Assembly: GCA_902797915.1 (NCBI GenBank)
Contig: CADBUK010000113.1
Location: forward strand, 1-5,541
Reading direction: 5' to 3'
Length of the DNA: 5,541 nt
Origin: Oscillospiraceae bacterium
GTDB lineage: Bacteria > Bacillota > Clostridia > Oscillospirales > Acutalibacteraceae
In this document: piece by piece, positions 1 to 5,541 of the stretch
Numbering within the stretch: position 1 is the first letter of the stretch
Layout: every line of letters starts with the position of its first letter
The notes under the pieces: generated by a model
The model's database searches: none
What the model was told of the DNA's origin: nothing
The model's input: only the letters and a program-made list of their open reading frames with translations
Program-made: the position numbers and the translations under genes

Positions 1-1
1 C

Positions 2-799
2 ACTTCGTACGGGCTTTCGTCAATTAACGCATATATTAATGAAATGCAGCCGATTACTTTTGCTATGTCTGAAGGCAAGTTTTTGTTCGCCCTGATTCTT
101 GTATTAACACTGCTTTTCGTTAAGTTCAAAAAAGGCAGGTTTGAACTCAGATTTGTGCTCCTTGCCCTTGGCACTCTTGTTCTTTCGCTATCCTCGGGTA
201 AAAGCTTACCTTATTTTTATATTTGCGCAGGAATGCTTTGTGCTTCATATTTTAAAAGTTTCTCGTATACTATTAAGATTGACAAAAATGAAGGCGAAAG
301 CAAAGAAAGGGTTAACTGGAAAAAGATTGTTGTAATCTTTGCCGTGCTTATAGTTGCTTGCGCAGGTGCTTTTGCTTTAGGTGTGAACGACGGTGATAAC
401 GTTACAAATAACGAAAACAACGAAGCCGTTAATTCTGTAACTCTTGAGGAGGATTTGGACCCGATAATTGATTATATTAAAGCGCAGAACCCTGATGATA
501 TGGTGCTTTTTAACAGCTTCAACAGCGGTCCGTATCTTGAGTATAACGGTATAAAAACCTTCATTGACGCAAGGGCTGAACTGTATTTTAAAAAGAATAA
601 TCACGAAGCTGATTATTTTGAGGATTTGTTTGAATATGAAAACGGCACTATGTATTATAAGGATTTTATTGAAAAATACGGCTTTAACTATCTTGTAATT
701 CAAAACAAGAAATATGTAGTATATAATCCGCTTATCAACGACACCGATTATGAAGAAGTAATCTGCGGAGAAAACTATTCGTTATTTGTTAAAAAATAA
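2..799 (+). CDS. GT-C-like multi-pass membrane protein, 3' part (5' end outside window)
   Basis: The frame is open from position 2 to the TAA at 797-799 (265 residues visible). The ATG at 44 is unlikely to be the start, because the residues before it (TSYG, then ...INE) align with an internal part of the next gene (TSYG...VTEMNPIT). The visible part matches residues from about 241 to the end of that 494-residue paralogue, so roughly half the protein is missing. Visible are about four hydrophobic helices (nucleotides about 80-125, 150-195, 205-250 and 325-380), a basic patch before the last one, then an Asn/Glu-rich linker and a soluble C-terminal domain. That domain carries FNSGPYLEY, FIDARAEL and KNNHEADY. 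The basic residues before the last helix place the C-terminal domain outside the cell. By analogy with GT-C-fold families the protein probably handles lipid-linked sugars, but no substrate can be named. It shares an operon with the downstream paralogue. Confidence 0.85.
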   Translation, partial: TSYGLSSINAYINEMQPITFAMSEGKFLFALILVLTLLFVKFKKGRFELRFVLLALGTLVLSLSSGKSLPYFYICAGMLCASYFKSFSYTIKIDKNEGESKERVNWKKIVVIFAVLIVACAGAFALGVNDGDNVTNNENNEAVNSVTLEEDLDPIIDYIKAQNPDDMVLFNSFNSGPYLEYNGIKTFIDARAELYFKKNNHEADYFEDLFEYENGTMYYKDFIEKYGFNYLVIQNKKYVVYNPLINDTDYEEVICGENYSLFVKK

Positions 800-802
800 G
801 GA
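797..802 (+). promoter_or_regulatory. Ribosome binding site deciding the start at 808
   Basis: TAAGGA matches the anti-Shine-Dalgarno complement TAAGGAGG over six bases and lies 5 bases before the ATG at 808. The in-frame ATG at 802 overlaps this motif and would have no usable site of its own, so 808 is the better start. The site also overlaps the stop codon of the upstream gene, which suggests translational coupling. Confidence 0.65.
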
Positions 803-807
803 TGTTT

Positions 808-2292
808 ATGAATAAAACAGATATTAACAAAATACCTCTAAAATTTAAAACGGTTTTTTCGGCTCTGTTTGGCTTGCTTGTTTTTCTTATTCCAAAGGAG
901 CTTGATACCGACTTCTATTTTTTGTACAAATCAGGCGAGTACATTTGTAATAACGGCTTTCCCGTGAAGGATTTCCTTTCCTGGCATGAAAATATGGATA
1001 TAATTGTTCAGCAATGGCTGTTTGATGTATTGCTATATAAAGCCTATTCCGTTGCAGGAAAGGCGGGTTTGTTTATTGCGGAATTTGTTATGTGTCTTGC
1101 AGTATCGGCTTTGATATATATGCTCTGCAAAAAAGTTAGCAATAATTTCTTCGTTTCATTTGTTGCTTCTTTTTCGGCGGCTGCGGTAATTGCTGCTGAG
1201 TTTATTGTAACAAGACCGCAGTGCTTTACATATCTGCTGTTAATTGCGGAGCTTTTGCTTCTTGAACAATATGTCAGCAGTAAAAAAGCAGCCTTTCTCA
1301 TCGGACTACCTATAATTTCGGTCATATTAATTAATATGCACGCTTCAATGTGGCCGATGATGTTCGTTTTTTTACTACCGTATTTTGCTCAGGCAATACC
1401 TGTTAAAACAAAAAGGATATCGCAAAAACCTTGCTGCAGCTTTATTTTCCTTGCGGCTGCGGCAGTGTCGTCTTTAGTGTGCGGATTTATCAATCCTTAC
1501 GGTTTAAAGTCAATGCTATACCTGATTACTTCTTACGGAAGCAAGGAATTGAACGACGGCGTAACGGAAATGAACCCTATTACTGCCTCCTCTCCGGTGG
1601 GATTATTATTCCTCGGGATTATGCTTGCGGTTTTGATGTTTGCTGTTTTGGGCAGAAGAAATAAATCGGAATTGAGATTTGTTCTGCTTTGTGCAGGTAC
1701 AGCCGTTTTGGCATTATCGTCAGTAAAGGCTTTCCCTTATTTCTTAATATCTGCTGCAGTCTTTATTACTTCAACTTATAAGAATTTTACCATTAAAGTA
1801 AAAGTTTCGACTGAAAAAGCAAACAGAAAAACACTTTTTATAAGGTTCGTTGCCGGCACGGTAGCAATACTGTTGATTTGCGTGCTTCTGTTTATGCAGT
1901 TTGGCGGCAAATTATCAGATGAAGTGCCTTTCGAGGAAGAAATAAATCCCGCGGTTTCGGAACTGAAAAGCGTTTATAAAGATGATACAATTCTGTTCAA
2001 CGGATTTAATTCGGGTGCTTATCTTGAATACTGCGGTATTCCTGCCTTTATAGACGCAAGAGCAGAGGTGTTTCTTGAAAAAAACAATCATGAAGCCGAT
2101 TATTATTCGGAATACTATAAAGTTGTTAAAGGAGATACGTACTACAAAGAATTTATTGATAAATACGGGTTTAATTGTTGTTTTATTTCAAACGCTTCCG
2201 AAGCTTATCTTTATAATTCTCTGCTTCACGACTCGGATTTTTCGGCGGTTTATAATGACGGAAATTACTCAATATTTTTAAAGAATTCATAG
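808..2292 (+). CDS. GT-C-like multi-pass membrane protein with extracytoplasmic C-terminal domain
   Basis: A complete protein of 494 residues from ATG 808 (496 from ATG 802). About 11 hydrophobic helices span residues 14-365, followed by a soluble domain of about 130 residues. Motifs in order: DTD at 33-35 in the first outer loop, where GT-C glycosyltransferases keep their catalytic acidic residue; GFPVKDFLSW at 50-59; QQWL at 69-72; TRPQ at 135-138; NMH at 176-178; NPYG at 229-232; GFNSGAYLEY at 399-408; FIDARAE at 414-420. I recall this series (D-x-D, RPQ, N-x-H, NPYG, then G-x-YL...FIDxR) from a widespread family of uncharacterised GT-C-like membrane proteins; a profile search was not possible. 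The likely role is transfer of a sugar or similar group from a polyprenyl-linked donor outside the membrane; donor and acceptor are unknown. The gene sits immediately after its paralogue and ends at a strong terminator. Confidence 0.85.
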   Translation: MNKTDINKIPLKFKTVFSALFGLLVFLIPKELDTDFYFLYKSGEYICNNGFPVKDFLSWHENMDIIVQQWLFDVLLYKAYSVAGKAGLFIAEFVMCLAVSALIYMLCKKVSNNFFVSFVASFSAAAVIAAEFIVTRPQCFTYLLLIAELLLLEQYVSSKKAAFLIGLPIISVILINMHASMWPMMFVFLLPYFAQAIPVKTKRISQKPCCSFIFLAAAAVSSLVCGFINPYGLKSMLYLITSYGSKELNDGVTEMNPITASSPVGLLFLGIMLAVLMFAVLGRRNKSELRFVLLCAGTAVLALSSVKAFPYFLISAAVFITSTYKNFTIKVKVSTEKANRKTLFIRFVAGTVAILLICVLLFMQFGGKLSDEVPFEEEINPAVSELKSVYKDDTILFNGFNSGAYLEYCGIPAFIDARAEVFLEKNNHEADYYSEYYKVVKGDTYYKEFIDKYGFNCCFISNASEAYLYNSLLHDSDFSAVYNDGNYSIFLKNS

Positions 2293-2324
2293 AAAAAAGC
2301 TTCTGCATTTGCAGAAGCTTTTTT
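2293..2324. terminator. Bidirectional intrinsic terminator between convergent genes
   Basis: A-run 2293-2298, stem GCTTCTGCA (2299-2307), two-base gap, stem TGCAGAAGC (2310-2318), T-run 2319-2324. The repeat is perfect, including the A/T tracts; in RNA the innermost A-U pair probably opens to give a four-base loop. Because there is a T-run after the stem on either strand, it can end transcription in both directions. It begins directly after the stop codon of the plus-strand gene and lies 5 bases beyond the stop codon of the minus-strand gene, so it fills nearly the whole 37-base gap. Confidence 0.92.
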
Positions 2325-2329
2325 GCTTG

Positions 2330-3736
2330 TTATTTCTTTAATTCAACGATTTCTTTGTAGTTCTTTTCGGCTGCTTTCATCAGGGATTCGGGGGAGTTAA
2401 TCAGCGTTTTATCGTAGCACTGGCTGATTGCCTGAGTAAGTCCCATAAGAATAAAAAACAGGATTATTTGTTTTGGAGAGTTAAATATGTAATCCGTTAA
2501 TCCGAAAAGCAAAAGCAGAAGCAGGCTTGTGAATACGCAGAAAACAAGGTCGAATTTTTTGCCGTTGTTAGCGTTGATTTCAAGCAGTTTTCCGAATGCG
2601 CATAGAATTATTACTGTAAGTAAGGTAATGCCGATTATGCCGAGTTCAGCACAGATTTCAAGCACAAAATTGTGGGAATGGGGCTTGTTTAACGAGTAAA
2701 GCTCTTTTAAAACCCTGCCCGTGCTTTCACATCCGAAGCCAAGACCTATTATAAAAGCTTTAATGTGATGAGTTAGATAATCAAAAATACTGCTCCATAT
2801 TTTCAGGTGGTTTGCAGAGGATTCCTTTGCGGCGGTGTTGTTTGCCGCAGCGCTTGCTGTGGAAGCAATTTTACTGCCTTTAATTGAAAACAGTCCGTAT
2901 CTCGTAAGAATGGACGGAATAATAATTGAAAAGGTAGGAATAAAAATTACAAGCAGCTCTTTTGCGTGGCGCTTTGCCAGAATTATGAACATAAAAATCC
3001 AGCCTGCAAGCGCTATTACGCAGCCCGCTCTTGTTAAGGTTGAGCTGATACCCGCGCTAATCAGGAGGTTGATTACAAAATAAGCAATCTTGTTCTTTTT
3101 GTTTTTCGCGTTCAAAAACAGGTAAATTGAAATTGGATACGAAAAAACCATAAACGACGCAAGCAGATTTGGGTTTGAAAAGAACGCGCTTGCACGGTTT
3201 TTGAAAGTGTTTGTTTTAATTGCAAACGGAAGCCATGTGTAAACCGCTTTATCCATTTTTTTATAAATCGGCGTAATAAGTACGGCTTCCTTGCCGATTA
3301 ATCTTGCTTTATTAAGGGCAAAGCTGCAAACCTGAATTGTGCCGACAATACCGTTAATTGCCGCGCTGACCGAAATTGTTTTCAGTATGGTGTCAATTTT
3401 ACGCCTTGTGTTTGCCAGATTGTAAATCATAACCTGAACAAGAAACATACCCCACCAAAGCCCTGCAACGCCGAGCGTGTCCAGCTTTGTGTCAGACCAA
3501 AGAGTGCTGATAAGCGCTAATGCCATAAACGCCATTTCAAGCTTGCCGAGAGTTCCTACATAAGCGCGGTTTCCTTGCTTTGACCATTGAATTTTAAAAA
3601 CAATAAAGCCCGTAAAGAGAATAAAGGGACTAACATACTCCGGTAAAATCGGAAAAAGAAAAATGATTGCCAGAAGCCATATCCAGCCCGGGTTAACCCT
3701 GTATTCATCTTTCAGCTTTTTAAATGCTGAGCTCAT
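2330..3736 (-). CDS. O-antigen ligase/polymerase-like (Wzy/WaaL superfamily) membrane protein
   Basis: A complete protein of 468 residues from the ATG at 3736, with stop TAA at 2332-2330. About 12 hydrophobic helices are visible, with a long outer loop at about residues 277-356. Wzy_C-type signatures in order: NRASAFFSNPNLLASF (180-195), STLTRAG (232-238), KIWSSIFDYL (312-321), GLGFG (331-335), and HSHNFVLEICAELGIIG (353-369), the classic H-x-x-N...E-x-G-x-x-G segment. R181, R236 and H353/H355 are candidates for the Arg and His residues that matter in WaaL-type ligases. The family moves an undecaprenyl-linked glycan onto another glycan, a lipid or a protein on the outer face of the membrane. 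In a Gram-positive the product would be an exopolysaccharide, capsule, cell-wall polymer or glycoprotein; the sequence does not say which. The outer loop holds an Ala/Ser/Asn-rich stretch (291-309). A frame-consistent TTG at 3763 lacks a fitting ribosome site and was not chosen. Confidence 0.88.
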   Translation of the reverse strand: MSSAFKKLKDEYRVNPGWIWLLAIIFLFPILPEYVSPFILFTGFIVFKIQWSKQGNRAYVGTLGKLEMAFMALALISTLWSDTKLDTLGVAGLWWGMFLVQVMIYNLANTRRKIDTILKTISVSAAINGIVGTIQVCSFALNKARLIGKEAVLITPIYKKMDKAVYTWLPFAIKTNTFKNRASAFFSNPNLLASFMVFSYPISIYLFLNAKNKKNKIAYFVINLLISAGISSTLTRAGCVIALAGWIFMFIILAKRHAKELLVIFIPTFSIIIPSILTRYGLFSIKGSKIASTASAAANNTAAKESSANHLKIWSSIFDYLTHHIKAFIIGLGFGCESTGRVLKELYSLNKPHSHNFVLEICAELGIIGITLLTVIILCAFGKLLEINANNGKKFDLVFCVFTSLLLLLLFGLTDYIFNSPKQIILFFILMGLTQAISQCYDKTLINSPESLMKAAEKNYKEIVELKK

Positions 3737-3742
3737 ATAATT

Positions 3743-3746
3743 CTCC
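3743..3746 (-). promoter_or_regulatory. Ribosome binding site for the Wzy-like gene
   Basis: GGAG on the minus strand, 6 bases before the ATG at 3736. Its placement supports that ATG over the TTG at 3763, which would add nine residues and place this site inside the coding region. Confidence 0.7.
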
Positions 3747-3750
3747 GTAA

Positions 3751-3766
3751 GTTTTGTTTGCAAAAC
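3751..3766 (-). promoter_or_regulatory. Hairpin in the leader of the Wzy-like gene
   Basis: GTTTTG and CAAAAC form a perfect six-base inverted repeat around a four-base loop. It lies between the predicted transcription start (near 3789) and the ribosome site at 3743-3746. There is no T-run after it, so it is not a terminator. It may tune translation or be chance in AT-rich DNA. A short upstream frame (3768-3733) overlaps it. Confidence 0.3.
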
Positions 3767-3795
3767 ATGTGCAAAATTACCTTTTATCTGGACTA

Positions 3796-3824
3796 ATCAT
3801 ACACTATTTTTCATTTCATTTCAA
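3796..3824 (-). promoter_or_regulatory. Sigma-A-type promoter for the Wzy-like gene
   Basis: On the minus strand TTGAAA (3824-3819) and TATGAT (3801-3796) are separated by exactly 17 bases. Each box differs from consensus by one base. Transcription would start near 3789, giving a leader of about 50 bases to the ATG at 3736. Confidence 0.72.
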
Positions 3825-3896
3825 TATGTTTTTTTCTTTTGTTACATCTGTAAAAGAAGCAAATATATAATTGTTTTAATTTGATAAATTTATTAG

Positions 3897-3925
3897 TTGA
3901 AAATAAAAAGGTTTTATAGTATAAT
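3897..3925 (+). promoter_or_regulatory. Sigma-A-type promoter for the foldase gene
   Basis: TTGAAA (3897-3902), a 17-base spacer and a perfect TATAAT (3920-3925). The upstream DNA is very AT-rich and could act as an UP element. Transcription would start near 3932, leaving a leader of about 37 bases before the ATG at 3969. The match predicts a strong, housekeeping-type promoter. Confidence 0.82.
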
Positions 3926-3952
3926 ATTTCGGAACTTTAAAATTTAACGATT

Positions 3953-3957
3953 AGGAG
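3953..3957 (+). promoter_or_regulatory. Ribosome binding site for the foldase gene
   Basis: AGGAG lies 11 bases before the ATG at 3969, which is slightly long but usable. I see no other in-frame start nearer to it; the TTG at 3958 is out of frame. Confidence 0.6.
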
Positions 3958-3968
3958 TTGTTTAAATT

Positions 3969-5541
3969 ATGAGTGAAAAAGACAATCTTTTTGACAAGCT
4001 TTCCGATGAAGGCACGGACGAGATTGAAGCTACCGCTTCCGCCGAAAATGATAATAACGACGGCGAAAGCTGGGAGTTTGCGTCCGCACCCTCGCTTGAT
4101 GAAGATTTTTTGACAAATCTTGATAATGAGGATTTTAAGGCTGACATTGCAGACGAGGAACCCGATAATCAGGAGGAAACTGTTGAAGACAGCGACGAGC
4201 ACGTAAATATCAAGATTTCAAAGAAATCTGTTAAAATTACCGCTGTTGCAATTGTATGCGCGGCAGTTGTTGCGGTGCTCGCATTCTTCGGCGTAAGGTA
4301 TTTTACCGTTCCAAACAGTAATGAAAAAATGAATCCGGGTAACGTTGCGATTAAAGTAAGCAATACGCCTGTTTCAATAGGTATGTACAATTATTACTAT
4401 GACAGCATCGTTTATGAATATACCTATTATGCGAATTACGGTTATTATAATCTGGACACAACTGCTGATTTTTCAACCCAGTACACCACTGATGATGACG
4501 GCAACGAAATCTCTTGGCTTGATTTCTTTGAGCAGCAGACCAAGGAAAGATTAAAGCTGAACATCTATTATTACGAGCAGGGCGTTAAGGCCGGTATTGA
4601 GCTGACTGACGAACAAAAGCAGAATATTGATTCTCAGATTTCCGAACTTCAGACCACCGCCGCTCAGTCCGGCCAGAGCATTAACGAGTATATTTCCGAA
4701 AACTACGGCGAGTACTGCGGCGAGGCTACGCTGCGCAAATTCCTTGAGCAGTATTATATTGCAGGAACTTACTATTATCAGTCCCAGATTCTTAACAGAC
4801 CCACGGACGAGGAAACCACGGCGTATTTCAATGATAATACGGATTCTTATAAGTCTGCGTCCTATGCAATTATTGAAATGGACTATGACACAACTGACGA
4901 TACAACAAAGGCTGCCGCTCTCCAGAAAGCTCAGGAACTCAGCGAAACCTTTACAGACGTTGAGTCAATGAAGCTTGCCGTTCCCGAAGCTTGCGCAGAT
5001 ATGATTCAAAAGTATATTTCAGCAGGTTATTTCACTGATGAGCAGGACGCTGTTGATTATCTTCAGAACTCAATGGAGTCAACTCAGAGCAAGACGGATG
5101 TTGAAAGCAAGTATTCAACCGACGTTGCAGACTGGCTTTTCAGTGACGACACGGCAGTTAATTCAACTATGGTTTATCCGAATGAGGATAATGCGATTAT
5201 TACTATCATAATGAAAACCTCAGAGCCAGCGCTCGATGAAACCGAGGTTTATTCCGTTCGCCACATTCTTATTATGCCTAAGACTGACGAAACCGCTTCG
5301 GAAGACAGTGCGGCGGCAGAAGACGGCGAAACAGCGGACGACAGCGCCGCAGAGGCAACCGAACAGGATTGGGAAAGCGCTTATGAGGAGGCTAATTCCA
5401 TTCTTGACACTTATAACGAAGGGGATAAGACCGAGCTTGAATTTGCAAAGCTTGCCGAACAGTACAGTGAGGATACAGGCTCAACCTCAGCGGGTCAGAA
5501 CGGCTATTACGGCGGCGGATATTTAGGCAGACCCCTCGGCG
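3969..5541 (+). CDS. Membrane-anchored parvulin-type peptidyl-prolyl isomerase (foldase), 3' end outside window
   Basis: The frame stays open to the right edge (524 complete residues). Order: acidic tail 1-80 (30 Asp/Glu, three Lys, no Arg); basic KISKKSVK (82-89); one transmembrane helix about 90-109; SurA/PrsA-like chaperone region about 124-295, beginning VAIKVSNTPVSIGMY and very rich in Tyr; a probable degenerate parvulin-like domain 296-420; then a canonical parvulin start with VRHILI (430-435), FAKLAEQYSED (492-502) and GGGYLG (515-520). H432 matches the first conserved active-site His of parvulins. Basic residues before the helix predict tail inside, isomerase outside. Such proteins speed X-Pro isomerisation and folding of exported proteins. 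Unlike typical PrsA there is no lipobox: C97 lies within the helix after Ala-Ile-Val. The gene has its own strong promoter and is divergent from the Wzy-like gene. Substrates are unknown. Confidence 0.88.
   Translation, partial: MSEKDNLFDKLSDEGTDEIEATASAENDNNDGESWEFASAPSLDEDFLTNLDNEDFKADIADEEPDNQEETVEDSDEHVNIKISKKSVKITAVAIVCAAVVAVLAFFGVRYFTVPNSNEKMNPGNVAIKVSNTPVSIGMYNYYYDSIVYEYTYYANYGYYNLDTTADFSTQYTTDDDGNEISWLDFFEQQTKERLKLNIYYYEQGVKAGIELTDEQKQNIDSQISELQTTAAQSGQSINEYISENYGEYCGEATLRKFLEQYYIAGTYYYQSQILNRPTDEETTAYFNDNTDSYKSASYAIIEMDYDTTDDTTKAAALQKAQELSETFTDVESMKLAVPEACADMIQKYISAGYFTDEQDAVDYLQNSMESTQSKTDVESKYSTDVADWLFSDDTAVNSTMVYPNEDNAIITIIMKTSEPALDETEVYSVRHILIMPKTDETASEDSAAAEDGETADDSAAEATEQDWESAYEEANSILDTYNEGDKTELEFAKLAEQYSEDTGSTSAGQNGYYGGGYLGRPLG

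Noticed and set aside
44..46. ATG at 44 as the start of the first gene
   Set aside because: The frame is open to the left edge and the residues before this ATG align with the paralogue's internal TSYG...EMNPIT segment, so this Met is internal.
377..703. Antisense open frame of 108 codons inside the first gene
   Set aside because: It lies wholly opposite a well-supported coding frame, has no visible ribosome site or family signature, and reads as a shadow of AT-rich coding DNA.
1044..1325. Antisense open frame of 93 codons inside the second paralogue
   Set aside because: It overlaps the conserved RPQ-containing part of the membrane protein and shows no recognisable motif.
3757..3779. Direct repeat GCAAAA/GCAAAA as a regulator site
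   Set aside because: Two short copies in AT-rich DNA partly explained by the leader hairpin; not enough to call an operator.
3951..4202. Antisense open frame of 83 codons over the foldase start
   Set aside because: It is antisense to the foldase start and its strong promoter; the hydrophobic residues are complements of Asp/Glu codons, a common artefact.
4239..4268. Lipobox around C97 of the foldase
   Set aside because: The residues before the Cys are Ala-Ile-Val, which lack the small residue at -1 and Leu-type at -3, and about 90 residues precede it, so a lipoprotein signal is unlikely.
4627..4971. Plus-strand frame of 114 codons within the foldase gene
   Set aside because: It is an alternative frame of the foldase; its Pro/Arg/Ser/Thr-rich composition comes from frame-shifted codons and there is no ribosome site.
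5236..5526. Plus-strand frame of 96 codons near the right edge
   Set aside because: It is a frame-shifted reading of the parvulin domain and its acidic insert; the in-frame VRHILI and FAKLAEQYSED motifs show the true frame.

Overview
The window looks like chromosomal DNA from a low-to-moderate-GC Gram-positive anaerobe, most likely a clostridial Firmicute of the Ruminococcaceae/Oscillospiraceae type. This is an inference from AT-rich intergenic DNA, AGGAG-type ribosome binding sites, near-consensus sigma-A promoters, and the style of the membrane-anchored, tyrosine-rich parvulin foldase. No marker gene fixes the taxon.

Layout: positions 2-799 (+) hold the 3' half of a multi-pass membrane protein gene cut by the left edge. 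It is followed, 8 bases after its stop codon, by a full-length tandem paralogue (808-2292, +). Both belong to a GT-C-fold-like family of membrane proteins with an extracytoplasmic C-terminal domain. A strong symmetrical hairpin with an A-run and a T-run (2293-2324) separates this operon from a convergent gene (2330-3736, -) for an O-antigen ligase/polymerase-like (Wzy/WaaL superfamily) membrane protein. The divergent intergenic region 3737-3968 contains a near-consensus promoter for each flanking gene, both TTGAAA-N17, and a short structured leader for the minus-strand gene. From 3969 to the right edge (+) runs a large, incomplete gene for a membrane-anchored parvulin-type peptidyl-prolyl isomerase. 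It has a very acidic cytoplasmic tail, one transmembrane helix, a SurA/PrsA-like chaperone region, a probable degenerate first parvulin domain, and the start of a canonical one.

Functionally all four genes point to the cell envelope. The GT-C-like pair and the Wzy-like protein are the kinds of enzymes that transfer or polymerise lipid-linked sugars on the outer face of the membrane. The parvulin foldase would fold exported proteins in the same compartment. There is no proof in the window that they form one pathway: there are at least three transcription units. I see no mobile element, CRISPR array, tRNA or rRNA. I found no clear evidence for a wholly new system; the most unusual items are the tandem GT-C-like paralogues and the architecture of the foldase.
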